Positions 46,921-56,487 of a DNA stretch of 64,000 bases are shown here, one piece after another. Source of the DNA: Spirochaetota bacterium (GTDB taxonomy: Bacteria > Spirochaetota > Spirochaetia > Treponematales > UBA12059). Positions within the stretch are counted from its first letter, which is position 1, and each line of letters opens with the position of its first letter. The position numbers and the translations under genes are program-made. Location: positions 1 to 64,000 of the forward strand of contig JAKPPT010000138.1 in assembly GCA_029547205.1 (NCBI GenBank), written 5' to 3'. Below the pieces are notes generated by a model. It saw only the letters and a list, made by a program, of their open reading frames with translations. It was not told the origin of the DNA and did not search any database.

Positions 46921-49374
46921 ATGGAACAAGAAACACATAAAACAGGAAAAATAATTCCAGTACCAATAGAAGATGAGATTAAGAACTCATATCTCAATTA
47001 CGCAATGAGCGTCATTGTAAGTCGAGCATTGCCAGATGTCCGTGATGGACTAAAACCGGTGCATCGGCGGTTGCTCTATGCAATGGATGAATTAGGCCTA
47101 AAGCCAAATACAGCGACAAAAAAGTGTGCCCGCATTACCGGTGATGCAATGGGTAAGTATCATCCGCATGGCGACCTATCGTTGTATGATGCACTTGTTC
47201 GAATGGCTCAAGATTTTAGTTTACGCTATCCGCTCGTACAGGGACAGGGAAATTTTGGTTCTATCGATGGAGATCCACCTGCTGCAAGCCGCTATACCGA
47301 AGCAAAACTGTCACGGTATGGCAATGAGATGTTGACAGATCTTGATAAAGAAACAGTGGATTTTGGGCCAAATTATGATGAAAGCTTAAAAGAACCACTC
47401 GTGCTGCCATCGGCATTGCCCAATTTACTCGTTAATGGGGCATCAGGTATTGCAGTAGGCATGACTACTAATATGCCAACACATAACCTGAGAGAAACCG
47501 TTGCTGCAATATGTGCGTATATTGATAAGCCAGAAATCACCGTAGATGAACTGATGTATTACCTGAAAGGCCCCGATTTTCCGACAGGAGCAATTATCTA
47601 TGGTCGCGAAGGAATCAAACAAGCATATAAAACCGGTAAAGGCAAGGTAATCATACGGGCAAAGTTTACAATTGAATCACTAAAAAACAGTAAAGAGCAA
47701 ATTGTATTTACAGAAATACCGTATGCAGTTAACAAAGCTAACCTTGTAAAGCATATTGCAGAACTGGTACGTGATAAAGTAATAGAAGGCATAGGAGATA
47801 TACGAGATGAGTCAGATAGAGAGGGACTTCGTATCGTTCTGGAACTCAAAAAAGATGTTCAGCCAAAACTCATTCTCAATAAACTTTTTACGCATACTGC
47901 ATTGCAATCGACATTTGGTGTTATTAACTTAGCACTCGTTAATGGCAAACCACAGGTATTGACGCTCCATAATCTCATAGAAGAATTTGTCAAACATAGA
48001 GTTGATGTCGTAACAAGGCGTACCCGTTATGATTTACGAAAAGCCGAAGAACGTGCACATATAGTGCAGGGCCTCATCATTGCTATCAATAATATTGATG
48101 AAGTAATTCGTATTATCAAAGCATCATCGAGCATTGATGACGCAAAGGCAGCCCTCATAAGCCGCTTTAGTTTATCAGAAATGCAAGCGCAGGCAATTGT
48201 GGATATGCGTCTCGGACGCCTGACAGGACTGGAAGTAGAACGGCTTGAAAACGAACTCAAAGAGTTGCTTGCTAAAATTGCATATTATAAAGAACTTCTT
48301 GCTGATCAACGAAAGCTACTCGAAGTAATAAAAACAGAGTTACAAACGCTCGCTGAGAAATATGGGGATGATCGAAAAACTGAAATTGTAGATAGCGAAG
48401 CAGAATCTATAGATATCGATGATTTAATAAAAAAAGAAGAGATGGTAATTATCATTTCTAACAAGGGATTTATCAAACGGCTTTCGGTTGCAGCTTATAA
48501 AATCCAGAGCCGTGGTGGCAAAGGCTCAAATAGTGCAAATCTTATTGAAGATGATGCAATCAGTCAGCTGTTTATAGCAAATACACATGACTATCTTCTA
48601 TGTATTACGAGCAAAGGAAAAGCCTACTATAAAAAGGTTCACGAAATACCCATAGCAAATAAGACAAGCAGAGGTGCCCATGTAAAAGGACTGCTTGCTC
48701 TCGATTCAGATGAGGAAATTACCGCAATAGTCGACATTCATGAGTTTAGAGATGATGAATATGTTCTTATGGGTACAAGAAACGGGATTGTAAAAAAAGT
48801 TGCAACGAGTGAATTCGTAAACGCTAAAACGCGAGGAATAATAGCAATCAAGCTCGATGAGGGAGATCTGCTTGTATCGGCATGCCTGACAAGTGGTAAT
48901 GATGAAGTAGTCTTTATAACACGGCATGGTCAAGCACTTCGCATTCAAGAAGCTACGATTCGGGTTATGGGGCGTGCAAGTAGGGGAGTAACAGGAATCA
49001 AGCTAATAGGTAGTGATGAACTTGCATCGATGCTAAGAGTAAACAACGAAGAACAGATGCTCATAATTACTACTAACGGTTTTGGTAAGCGCATTGAGTA
49101 CAGTAATTTTTCTGTTCATGGCCGCTCAACAAAAGGACAGCGAGTGTATGTTCCTGATGAAAAAACTGGAGAAATAACAGCTGCAATTTCACTCAAAGAA
49201 GAAGATGATATTGTCGTGATGACAGGACAAGGAAAGACTCTTAAAATTAGTGCTGATGCTATCAGGCTTTGCGGAAAGAGCGCTAAGGGTGTGCGAATTG
49301 TTGCTATAGAAAGTCCTGATGTCGTTGTAGGTATCGATAGAATAGTAAAAGAACAAGAAGATTTAGAGTCCTGA
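46921..49374 (+). CDS. gyrA: DNA gyrase subunit A
   Basis: GyrA cuts and rejoins DNA. The N-terminal winged helix has the catalytic tyrosine in [10 protein letters not shown] (Tyr125). Residues ~330-500 hold the coiled coil, and the C-terminal domain has six beta-pinwheel blades with the GyrA box-like QSRGGKGS (~525). The quinolone pocket reads [10 protein letters not shown]: Leu86 stands where E. coli has Ser83, while the acidic Asp90 is kept. 817 residues is normal. Transcription ends at a hairpin flanked by parS sites. Confidence 0.97.
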   Translation: MEQETHKTGKIIPVPIEDEIKNSYLNYAMSVIVSRALPDVRDGLKPVHRRLLYAMDELGLKPNTATKKCARITGDAMGKYHPHGDLSLYDALVRMAQDFSLRYPLVQGQGNFGSIDGDPPAASRYTEAKLSRYGNEMLTDLDKETVDFGPNYDESLKEPLVLPSALPNLLVNGASGIAVGMTTNMPTHNLRETVAAICAYIDKPEITVDELMYYLKGPDFPTGAIIYGREGIKQAYKTGKGKVIIRAKFTIESLKNSKEQIVFTEIPYAVNKANLVKHIAELVRDKVIEGIGDIRDESDREGLRIVLELKKDVQPKLILNKLFTHTALQSTFGVINLALVNGKPQVLTLHNLIEEFVKHRVDVVTRRTRYDLRKAEERAHIVQGLIIAINNIDEVIRIIKASSSIDDAKAALISRFSLSEMQAQAIVDMRLGRLTGLEVERLENELKELLAKIAYYKELLADQRKLLEVIKTELQTLAEKYGDDRKTEIVDSEAESIDIDDLIKKEEMVIIISNKGFIKRLSVAAYKIQSRGGKGSNSANLIEDDAISQLFIANTHDYLLCITSKGKAYYKKVHEIPIANKTSRGAHVKGLLALDSDEEITAIVDIHEFRDDEYVLMGTRNGIVKKVATSEFVNAKTRGIIAIKLDEGDLLVSACLTSGNDEVVFITRHGQALRIQEATIRVMGRASRGVTGIKLIGSDELASMLRVNNEEQMLIITTNGFGKRIEYSNFSVHGRSTKGQRVYVPDEKTGEITAAISLKEEDDIVVMTGQGKTLKISADAIRLCGKSAKGVRIVAIESPDVVVGIDRIVKEQEDLES

Positions 49375-49375
49375 T

Positions 49376-49391
49376 TGTTTCACGTGAAACA
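49376..49391. promoter_or_regulatory. parS: parS site 1 (ParB-binding palindrome)
   Basis: TGTTTCACGTGAAACA is a perfect 16-base palindrome and matches the widely conserved bacterial parS consensus TGTTNCACGTGAAACA at every position. It begins one base after the gyrA stop codon, about 4.5 kb from the presumed origin. Confidence 0.92.
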
Positions 49392-49416
49392 GAAACTGGG
49401 TTCTACCAAAAATAAT

Positions 49417-49445
49417 AAAGACTGTCCCTCGGGGACAGTCTTTTT
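49417..49445 (+). terminator. gyrA terminator between the parS sites
   Basis: AAAGACTGTCC (49417-49427) pairs perfectly with GGACAGTCTTT (49433-49443) and runs into TTTTT. Confidence 0.9.
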
Positions 49446-49460
49446 GTTTCACGTGAAACG
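49445..49460. promoter_or_regulatory. parS: parS site 2
   Basis: TGTTTCACGTGAAACG matches the parS consensus at 15 of 16 positions and lies 69 bases from site 1, on the other side of the gyrA terminator. Confidence 0.88.
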
Positions 49461-49477
49461 TAGAAGAGAATTATTGA

Positions 49478-50086
49478 CTAGTGGGTAAGTGCAAACTCTA
49501 CCTGCTGTCTTGTTCCTCGGTAGAGGAGATAGTGGTCGATAGTTACCTTTGGTAATGTAGGATTAGTATCAAAGTGAGCAAACATATGATTCCATGTGTT
49601 TACATAGATAACAATACGGTTGTCCACAAATGTGAAAGAGGATGCAGGTACTTTATCTGAATAATGTTTGACATTAGTCTCAAAAAAAGTTTGCTGGCCG
49701 CTAAATACGTTTGAAAAATTTACCAGTACAGGTTGCCAAATGCCAGAAAGATTCTTTTGGAATTGTATAAAAAAGGTTTCAGTATCTGCAATTCGTTTGT
49801 ATTTAAAAGATCTGTAAATATCATAGACCCAATTTACAACGGATTTGGGATGATCTTCGTCTTTAAAAATAAGTGTGTATTCAATTGAAAGCGTATTATT
49901 GTCGATTTGTGTTGGTTCGATACTCACGCTCAATAATTCGTTTTGATGTTGTATATCGACTGCGGGAATAACAAAAACGGGAAGCAGTGCTGGTTCAGCA
50001 GTAAACTCTTCGAGCGCAGGGCTTTTTGTCGAGCAGGCTGTTAACAACAAAACAACAGCAATAGTTAAAACAAATACTTTATTCAT
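49478..50086 (-). CDS. Lipoprotein of unknown function
   Basis: A 202-residue lipoprotein (signal ending LLLTAC, Cys18). The mature domain is beta-rich (IEPTQIDNNTLSIEYTLIFKD, VDNRIVIYVNTWNHMF) and not recognised. The start has GGAG about 6 bases upstream. It lies downstream of metK on the same strand, separated by a perfect 13-bp hairpin. It may be transcribed from its own promoter or by readthrough. Confidence 0.75.
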   Translation of the reverse strand: MNKVFVLTIAVVLLLTACSTKSPALEEFTAEPALLPVFVIPAVDIQHQNELLSVSIEPTQIDNNTLSIEYTLIFKDEDHPKSVVNWVYDIYRSFKYKRIADTETFFIQFQKNLSGIWQPVLVNFSNVFSGQQTFFETNVKHYSDKVPASSFTFVDNRIVIYVNTWNHMFAHFDTNPTLPKVTIDHYLLYRGTRQQVEFALTH

Positions 50087-50105
50087 TTAGGACTCCTATT
50101 GTGTA

Positions 50106-50139
50106 CACATAGTCTGAGCTACATGACTCAGACTATGTG
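50106..50139. repeat. Perfect 13-bp inverted repeat after metK
   Basis: CACATAGTCTGAG (50106-50118) and CTCAGACTATGTG (50127-50139) are fully complementary with an 8-base loop. No T run follows on the minus strand, so it is not a standard terminator. It may stabilise or process the metK transcript, or bind a protein. Confidence 0.7.
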
Positions 50140-50153
50140 CTTTGACACATGTG

Positions 50154-51314
50154 CTATAAGGCTCGTTTTAATGCTTCGACTTGATCAGTTTTTTCCCAGG
50201 TGAACTGAGGTCTTCCAAAGTGACCATAGACAGCTGTTTCCTGGTAGACAGGTAACCGCAGATTGAGCATATTGATTATACCTGCAGGCGAAAGATCAAA
50301 TACTTTTTTTATTGCCTCAATAATTTTATGTTCTGGTTCTTTTCCGGTATCAAAGAGATCAAGCATAATAGATACAGGAAAGGGAACACCAATTGCATAT
50401 GAGAGCTGCAATTCACAGCGTTCTGCAAGGCCTGCAGCAACAATGTTTTTTGCAACGTAGCGAGCCATATATGCTGCTGAACGGTCAACCTTGGTGGGAT
50501 CTTTTCCTGAGAAAGCACCACCACCATGACGTCCCATGCCACCATAGGTATCAACAATGATTTTCCTGCCGGTAAGACCAGTATCTCCCATAGGACCGCC
50601 AATAACGAATCGTCCCGTAGGATTTACAAAATATTTTGTTTCTTTTGTAAGCAGTCCTGTTGGTTCGAGAACAGGTTTAATGATTTCTTCGATAACTGCT
50701 TCCTGAATTTGCTCATGGGTGATATCTGGGTCATGCTGGTGTGATACCACGACAGTATCAATCCTGGTGGGGATGTGTCCCTCATATTCAATGGTGACCT
50801 GGCTTTTAGCATCAGGACGGAGCCACGGTAGTTTTTTCGATTTTCTGAGTCCGGTTGCGTGCTGAAGAATACGATGAGCGTAGTAAATTGGTGCAGGCAT
50901 ATACTCTGCAGTTTCTTTGCAGGCAAAACCAAACATCATGCCCTGGTCTCCTGCACCCTGTTGTCCAGAATAGAGACCATGACCATCAACACCCTGTCCA
51001 ATGTCGGGGGACTGATCATGAATTGTGTTTAATACAGCCATTGATTCCCAGTCAATACCATAATCAGGATTATCATAGCCAATTTGCTTTACAACAGAGC
51101 GAGCAATAGCTGGAATATCGACGTACGTTTTAGTGGTTATTTCTCCACCAACAAGAACCATACCTGTTGTAGTATAGCACTCACAGGCCACATGGCTCAG
51201 CGGATCATCTTTTAGACAGGCATCAAGTACCGCATCAGAAATCTGATCGCAAATCTTATCGGGATGTCCTTCTCCAACGGATTCGGAAGTAAATAGATAA
51301 CGCTTATCTTTCAT
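50154..51314 (-). CDS. metK: S-adenosylmethionine synthetase
   Basis: MetK makes SAM from methionine and ATP. Motifs: [19 protein letters not shown] (~12-30), [10 protein letters not shown] (~115-124) and [19 protein letters not shown] (~260-278). 386 residues is normal. AAGGAGATATACA precedes the ATG. It lies 33 bases after ahcY on the same strand, so the two steps that make SAM and clear its by-product are co-expressed. Confidence 0.97.
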   Translation of the reverse strand: MKDKRYLFTSESVGEGHPDKICDQISDAVLDACLKDDPLSHVACECYTTTGMVLVGGEITTKTYVDIPAIARSVVKQIGYDNPDYGIDWESMAVLNTIHDQSPDIGQGVDGHGLYSGQQGAGDQGMMFGFACKETAEYMPAPIYYAHRILQHATGLRKSKKLPWLRPDAKSQVTIEYEGHIPTRIDTVVVSHQHDPDITHEQIQEAVIEEIIKPVLEPTGLLTKETKYFVNPTGRFVIGGPMGDTGLTGRKIIVDTYGGMGRHGGGAFSGKDPTKVDRSAAYMARYVAKNIVAAGLAERCELQLSYAIGVPFPVSIMLDLFDTGKEPEHKIIEAIKKVFDLSPAGIINMLNLRLPVYQETAVYGHFGRPQFTWEKTDQVEALKRAL

Positions 51315-51347
51315 TGTATATCTCCTTGTTATAAAATATTAACATTG

Positions 51348-52775
51348 TTAGTAGCGATAGCTGTCAAGCTTAAATGGTCCATCTGGATTTACGCCAAGAT
51401 ATTCTGCCTGTTCCGCTGTGAGCCTTGTAAGCTTGACGCCTAGTTTTTCAAGATGCAGTCGAGCAACTTCCTCATCGAGCTTTTTAGGAAGCACACGCAC
51501 TGCTGGGTTTCGATTGTGTCGGTTTGTCCAGAGTTCAATCTGAGCTAAAACCTGGTTGGTAAAGCTATTGGACATTACAAATGAAGGATGACCAGTAGCA
51601 CATCCTAAGTTTACAAGACGGCCTTCTGCAAGCAGAATGATTGCGTGACCATCAGGATACACCCACTCATCGACCTGTGGCTTAACTGGTATTCGCTGTA
51701 TACCGGGTGTTTTTTTCATGCCTGCCACGTCAATTTCATGATCGAAATGTCCGATATTGCACACAATAGCACGGTGCTTCATATGCGCGAGGTGTTCAGC
51801 TCTGATAACATTGATACAGCCTGTAGCGGTAACCCAGATATCTGCAATGTCAAGCATGTCTTCTACCTGTGCAACTTCATAACCTTCCATTGCTGCCTGC
51901 AATGCACAGATGGGATCAATTTCTGTAATGACGACCCGTGCGCCTTGACCGCGGAGACTCTGAGCACAGCCTTTACCTACATCGCCATAACCGCAGACGA
52001 CTGCAACTTTTCCTGCAAGCATGATATCGGTTGCCCGCTTGATACCGTCGATGAGTGATTCCCGGCATCCATACAGATTATCGAATTTACTCTTTGTAAC
52101 CGAGTCGTTAACGTTAATTGCGGGAAAGAGCAGTTCTCCTTTTTCTGCCATACGCAATAATCGGTGCACCCCTGTTGTGGTTTCTTCTGATACGCCGGCA
52201 ATATCAGGTACAATGCTGTGCCAGAATTGTGGATGTTCTGCTAGAATACGTTTAAGCTTTGCTTTTAAATAATACTCATCGTCAGAGTGTGATGGAGTAT
52301 CGAGTATCGAAGGTTGTTCTTCTGCTCGATAGCCAAGATGCGCCATGAGGGTAGCATCGCCACCATCATCGACAATGAGGGTCGGACCTTTATTAGGACC
52401 AAACAGAAACGCTTCGAATAAACAGTCCCAATATTCTTCCAGCGACTCACCTTTCCATGCAAATACAGGAACTCCGACAGGTTTATCTGGGGTTCCTGTT
52501 TTGCCAACGACGACGGCGGCAGCAGCTTCATCCTGTGTACTGAAAATATTGCACGATGACCAGCGCACTTCTGCACCAAGCGCAACCAGTGTTTCGATAA
52601 GCACTGCAGTCTGAACTGTCATATGCAGACTTCCTGTAATTCGTGAGCCGCTGAGTGGCTTTGTATCTTGATAACGCGCACGAGCCTGCATGAGACCAGG
52701 CATTTCAGTTTCTGCAAGATCGAGCTGACGCCTTCCTGCCTGGTACAGGGAAATGTCTTTTATTTTGTAATCCAT
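51348..52775 (-). CDS. ahcY: Adenosylhomocysteinase
   Basis: AhcY hydrolyses S-adenosylhomocysteine to adenosine and homocysteine, relieving inhibition of methyltransferases. Motifs: [16 protein letters not shown] and [15 protein letters not shown] at the N-terminus, NAD-binding [18 protein letters not shown] (~258-275), [10 protein letters not shown], and the C-terminal KLDSYRY conserved in the family. 475 residues is typical. The 202-base gap upstream contains extensive complementary pairings (see the leader entry). The short start region has AAGGGGGAAAC before the ATG. Confidence 0.97.
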   Translation of the reverse strand: MDYKIKDISLYQAGRRQLDLAETEMPGLMQARARYQDTKPLSGSRITGSLHMTVQTAVLIETLVALGAEVRWSSCNIFSTQDEAAAAVVVGKTGTPDKPVGVPVFAWKGESLEEYWDCLFEAFLFGPNKGPTLIVDDGGDATLMAHLGYRAEEQPSILDTPSHSDDEYYLKAKLKRILAEHPQFWHSIVPDIAGVSEETTTGVHRLLRMAEKGELLFPAINVNDSVTKSKFDNLYGCRESLIDGIKRATDIMLAGKVAVVCGYGDVGKGCAQSLRGQGARVVITEIDPICALQAAMEGYEVAQVEDMLDIADIWVTATGCINVIRAEHLAHMKHRAIVCNIGHFDHEIDVAGMKKTPGIQRIPVKPQVDEWVYPDGHAIILLAEGRLVNLGCATGHPSFVMSNSFTNQVLAQIELWTNRHNRNPAVRVLPKKLDEEVARLHLEKLGVKLTRLTAEQAEYLGVNPDGPFKLDSYRY

Positions 52776-52810
52776 GTTTCCCCCTTAGTAAAGAGTAAAG
52801 CTCAGCATGC

Positions 52811-52946
52811 AAAAAGGAGGAATGATAATGAAGGGAACAACAGTCAAAGGATGGCCTCCTTTTTAGCTGATTTTTTTGCCCTATGGCAAACCGCTCGCAA
52901 TATGGATCAAATCAGCGGAGCTGGCTGTCTCAACGAGATACCAGCT
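52811..52946 (-). promoter_or_regulatory. Structured leader upstream of ahcY-metK, possible attenuator or riboswitch
   Basis: Reading the minus strand from 52946: AGCTGG/CCAGCT closes a hairpin with an inner TCTC/GAGA stem (52946-52919). GCTGATTT (52916-52909) can pair with AAATCAGC (52873-52866), enclosing the hairpin TTTGCC-ATAG-GGCAAA (52890-52875). Alternatively CCGCT (52918-52914) can pair with AGCGG (52895-52891), which excludes the previous pairing. Last, AAAAAGGAGG (52864-52855) and CCTCCTTTTT (52820-52811) make a 10-bp terminator-like stem before ahcY. Mutually exclusive stems followed by a terminator-like stem are what a regulatory leader looks like. It does not match SAM-I or SAH riboswitch sequences I know. 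Confidence 0.45.
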
Positions 52947-52977
52947 AGCTTTACTATCGTATATTTTATGCAAAAAT

Positions 52978-53796
52978 TCAAGCATACGGTCTGCTCAAAA
53001 CAAAGTCATACTTGAGCGGATCCTCTGGTGCTATGTGTTTGAGATGATCTGTAACGGTAAGAACGGTTTTAATGGTGACAGCAGTGGTTTGAATAAATCC
53101 TAGCTTACGATATGATCGTATAGCATGAGTATCGAGGGGAACGAGTAATGCAGCGGGAGTGAGTATTGACCATCCACCCGGATCGATCGCATCTTTTCTC
53201 ACCATCCATCGTAAAAATAGCATCAATCGTTTACATGCTGACCCATTTTTTGGTGAAGGAATTAAATTGGGTTTCCATGTATGCTGCGACGGGTTTGCAC
53301 TTTCTAATGCGCTAACGAATTGGCTCAATGCAGTAAGCAATGAGCCTTCCGTGTTTATCAGTTTTTGTGCAAGTAAGTTTTCAAGAGATCCATACGAAGT
53401 ATAAATAGATTGTAAAGTGAGGAGCAGACTAACGAGGTCAGAGAATGAAAAGAAACGGTACACAAAATTATTAAATGTATAAAAAAGATCTGCCTCATCG
53501 AGAGCAAGTAAAGCACTGAGTGGTTTTGATGCAAAATCATTGTTGGTCTTTTGCTGTGCTGTAACACAAATACCATTCAGTATAGTTTGCACTGTGTCTG
53601 AAATACAGCAAGCTCTTCCAAGTGCGAAATGAGCAGCAATAAATGCTGCAAACTCTCTTTCTCGCGAGTCTTCATATGTACGCACCACCATAAGCGGATC
53701 CGGTGCAATAAACTCTGCATGGTGGTATTTCGTATATTGGTTTTCGAGGAAAACAGCAATTTTTTTATAGTCAATGGTTTGTTTTGAAAAATTCAT
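52978..53796 (-). CDS. DUF2400 (TIGR02757) family protein
   Basis: A cytoplasmic family of unknown function, about 250-280 residues long. Recognisable parts are YTKYHHAEFIAPDPLMVV near the N-terminus, ACKRLMLFLRWMVRKDAIDPGGW (~180) and PLDTHAIRSYRKLGF (~215), with HhH-GPD-like character that has suggested a DNA-repair link. ATG 53796 fits the family N-terminus; an in-frame TTG at 53823 adds nine residues. Neither has a good ribosome site. It is divergent from mocA. Confidence 0.8.
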   Translation of the reverse strand: MNFSKQTIDYKKIAVFLENQYTKYHHAEFIAPDPLMVVRTYEDSREREFAAFIAAHFALGRACCISDTVQTILNGICVTAQQKTNNDFASKPLSALLALDEADLFYTFNNFVYRFFSFSDLVSLLLTLQSIYTSYGSLENLLAQKLINTEGSLLTALSQFVSALESANPSQHTWKPNLIPSPKNGSACKRLMLFLRWMVRKDAIDPGGWSILTPAALLVPLDTHAIRSYRKLGFIQTTAVTIKTVLTVTDHLKHIAPEDPLKYDFVLSRPYA

Positions 53797-53811
53797 ACTG
53801 TATGCTATAAT
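53784..53811 (+). promoter_or_regulatory. Promoter of mocA and the ABC importer genes
   Basis: TTGAAA (53784-53789) and TATAAT (53806-53811) with a 16-base gap, 14 bases before mocA. It overlaps the start region of the divergent DUF2400 gene. Confidence 0.6.
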
Positions 53812-53825
53812 GTACTTCTTCAAGA

Positions 53826-54434
53826 ATGAAAAACAAAGAGACCTGTATCATATTAGCAGCTGGAGCCTCATCGCGAATGGGCTGTAACAAGATGCTCTTG
53901 CCTTGGAATAATAAAACAATATTGAGCAGTGTTATCTGTACCGTTAAAAATACAGGTTTGTTACCCCTCGTTGTTTTAGGTTATTGTGCCGATGCAATAT
54001 TGCATGAAATAAGCCAATATGTAGATGATTCCAAAAGTTCAATAGTAATACATGAAAACTGGCAGCATGGTATGATCACTTCAATTCAAGCAGGGATGCT
54101 TCATGGTGGAGAAAATAGCTATTGGCTATTACATGGTGATATGCCCTGTTTAACAAGCAACATGTTGGAAACTATTATTGCTTCAATGAAAAAGATTGAG
54201 CGTGAGAAGTATGATGTAGTATTTCCGCAGTACAATAATCAGTATGGTCATCCCGTCTGGGTAAGCAGATCACTCTATAACGATATTCTTCGCTTGCCTC
54301 AGGGTGAACGGTTTAGACCATTTTTAGAGACAAAGAAAAGCATAGGAGTTGAAGTACCGTTTCAAGCAATAACAATGGACATTGATACACGTGAAACATA
54401 TGATCACTATTGTAAATTATATGGATCATCATAG
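53826..54434 (+). CDS. mocA: MocA-like molybdenum cofactor nucleotidyltransferase
   Basis: NTP-transferase of the MobA/MocA superfamily; MocA attaches CMP to molybdopterin for enzymes such as xanthine dehydrogenase. LAAGASSRMGCNKMLLPW (~10-27) is the nucleotide-binding motif, LLHGDMPCL holds the metal Asp, and QYGHPVWVSR the conserved GHP. 202 residues is normal. The link to a molybdenum hydroxylase 9 kb away supports MocA rather than MobA. It is followed by an ABC importer on the same strand. Confidence 0.85.
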   Translation: MKNKETCIILAAGASSRMGCNKMLLPWNNKTILSSVICTVKNTGLLPLVVLGYCADAILHEISQYVDDSKSSIVIHENWQHGMITSIQAGMLHGGENSYWLLHGDMPCLTSNMLETIIASMKKIEREKYDVVFPQYNNQYGHPVWVSRSLYNDILRLPQGERFRPFLETKKSIGVEVPFQAITMDIDTRETYDHYCKLYGSS

Positions 54435-54488
54435 AGTATTCAAAATCAACACAATACATGGTGCCATGTTGGTAAAAGGAGAGCACAA

Positions 54489-55490
54489 ATGAATAAAAAA
54501 TTGCAGCTTGGAATTGCGCTGTTTCTAGTAATAGCATCAGTGTTCATGATCTGGGGAGAATCCAAACAACAGACGATCGTGTTAGGTGGTAAAGCTGTAG
54601 TAATGGTCGCTGATGTTGTATATGCGTTTCCGGAATTGAGAAATTCAGTCATTGCTATAGCGGGGACAGACCAAGGGCTGGGATCATTTCTTGAACTTGT
54701 TAGTCCGGGGTTTCTCAGCAAACCGCAGCCTGATAGAAATGCAAGTGTAGAGACGTATGCTGGGTACAAACCCGATATCTTTATTTTCAAGAGTACAATG
54801 AAGCCAACGCTCGGTAAGGGACTTGAAGATCTGGGATTCAAGGTCTTGTATCTTGATTTAGAGAGTCCAGAGGATTATTACAAAGATATTACGGCACTTG
54901 GAAAATTATTTGGATTAGAAGCGCGAGCAAATGCTTTGATTCAGTACTATAAAACAAAAGTATCATTCGTTCAGAATCTGAAAAAGCCAGACAAGCTACC
55001 TAAAGTACTGGTTGTACAGTATACAGCTGATGGACTTATGGTTCCGCCCGATTCATGGATACAGACACGAATGATTGCAATGGCTGGTGGTATTCCTATA
55101 TGGAAGGGGAGCAATCCTGGTTCTGGTTGGGCAAAGGTGAGCCCTGAACAGTTACAGGCATGGAATCCTGATATCATGTTGGTTATCAACTATCGAGAAG
55201 ATGCAAAGCTCGCTGCACAAAAAATAATGAAAGACAATGCATATAAAGCTATCAACGCAATTAAAACAGGAAAGGTTTTTGGTTTTGCGCAGGATTTTTA
55301 TTCATGGGATCAGCCTGATACCCGATGGATTCTTGGTTTGTTGTGGGTAGCTAAAATAATAAATCCTGAAAACACCCAGACAGTACAGATTAGAGAGGAA
55401 GCATTTGAATTTTTTAATTATTTTTATGGGATTGACCGCTCTGCATTTGAGGAAAAGATAGCAATAAAATTTGGCGGTAGTATTGAATAG
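54489..55490 (+). CDS. BtuF/FecB-type ABC substrate-binding protein, possibly for molybdate or tungstate
   Basis: Class III periplasmic binding protein with an uncleaved-looking N-terminal signal (~5-24). The family pattern includes DVVYAFPELRNSVIAIAGT, YKPDIFIFKSTMKPTL, and a C-terminal DFYSWDQPDTRWILGLLWVA (~275-295). Relatives of this type import iron siderophores, cobalamin or, in the MolBCA system of Haemophilus, molybdate. Its place after mocA makes an oxyanion more likely (inference). AAAGGAGAG precedes the ATG. The gene end overlaps the permease. Confidence 0.82.
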   Translation: MNKKLQLGIALFLVIASVFMIWGESKQQTIVLGGKAVVMVADVVYAFPELRNSVIAIAGTDQGLGSFLELVSPGFLSKPQPDRNASVETYAGYKPDIFIFKSTMKPTLGKGLEDLGFKVLYLDLESPEDYYKDITALGKLFGLEARANALIQYYKTKVSFVQNLKKPDKLPKVLVVQYTADGLMVPPDSWIQTRMIAMAGGIPIWKGSNPGSGWAKVSPEQLQAWNPDIMLVINYREDAKLAAQKIMKDNAYKAINAIKTGKVFGFAQDFYSWDQPDTRWILGLLWVAKIINPENTQTVQIREEAFEFFNYFYGIDRSAFEEKIAIKFGGSIE

Positions 55491-56484
55491 CACTGTAAAG
55501 ACAAATAGGGTAAAACTATTTCTCATTACATGCATAGCAGGTGTCGTAATTATAGCACTCACCTTATGGGGAAGGTATCCAAAACCAGGATTGCTAACAC
55601 TCAACGATATTCTACATGATGAGCTTGCTCTCCGTATGTTTATTTTGATACGTGTACCCCGAATGGTAGCAGCATTGCTTTTAGGTGCTGTGCTGGGTCT
55701 TTCCGGATGCGTATTTCAGTATGTTTTTGCAAACCCGCTTGTTGATAGCGGGTTCCTTGGTGTTTCACAAGGAGCGGGACTTGGTTCTATCATCGCAATG
55801 CTTGCAGGATTCCCATTTACGTTACAGATTGGATGTGCCTTTGCCGGTGCTCTGCTCAGTCTGGCACTCTCTATACTGCTTGCAAAATACATCCGGTTTG
55901 GAGGACTCATACTGAGACTGGTACTTGCTGGTATTGCTGTTTCATCAGTGTTATCAGCGCTGATTTCGCTGATCAAATTTACAGCAGACCCACTGCGACA
56001 GCTTCCTGAAATAACATACTGGCTTATGGGTGGATTATCGGGTGTTCGTTTACCAATGCTGGTGCTTCCGAGTATTATTGCAGGTATAAGCTGCTTGGTT
56101 TTAATAAGCTTGCGCTGGCAGATAGGTCTGCTTGCATTAGATGATAGAGCAGTAAGAAGTCTTATAAAAAATCCGTTTGTATTACGGATTGTGCTATTAG
56201 CGTTTGCTGTAGCAGGTACAGCTGCAGTAACAGCGTATGCAGGTATTGTAGCCTGGGCGGGTTTAATTGTTCCTCATATAGCAAGGATCGTATTTGGTGC
56301 AGAGACAAGGAGTACCGTGCCAGCTTCCATTGTTCTGGGAAGTATGTTTATGGCTGTATGTGATACACTTGCACGTTCCTTGTTTCCAATTGAATTGCCA
56401 TTAGGAATTGTCACTGCACTAGCAGGCGCAGCAAGTTTTACTGTTTTGTTGGTATTTATTCCAATTAAGGTGGAACGCGGATAG
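55483..56484 (+). CDS. FecCD/BtuC-type ABC permease
   Basis: Membrane permease of about ten helices. Motifs: RVPRMVAALLLGAVLGLSGCVFQ (~60-80), ANPLVDSGFLGVSQGAGLGS and AYAGIVAWAGLIVPHIARI (~265-283), the cytoplasmic coupling region. No ATG exists before the conserved part; TTG 55483 with GGCGG upstream is my choice, and TTG 55471 is the alternative. It overlaps the binding-protein stop and precedes the ATPase gene by 3 bases. Confidence 0.88.
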   Translation: MNSTVKTNRVKLFLITCIAGVVIIALTLWGRYPKPGLLTLNDILHDELALRMFILIRVPRMVAALLLGAVLGLSGCVFQYVFANPLVDSGFLGVSQGAGLGSIIAMLAGFPFTLQIGCAFAGALLSLALSILLAKYIRFGGLILRLVLAGIAVSSVLSALISLIKFTADPLRQLPEITYWLMGGLSGVRLPMLVLPSIIAGISCLVLISLRWQIGLLALDDRAVRSLIKNPFVLRIVLLAFAVAGTAAVTAYAGIVAWAGLIVPHIARIVFGAETRSTVPASIVLGSMFMAVCDTLARSLFPIELPLGIVTALAGAASFTVLLVFIPIKVERG

Positions 56485-56487
56485 CGA

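Noticed and set aside
52811-52946. SAM-I or SAH riboswitch
   Set aside because: Neither the SAM-I core (GAGGGA, GAUGAAACCC-type pieces) nor the GC-rich SAH core is present, so only a generic structured leader is claimed.
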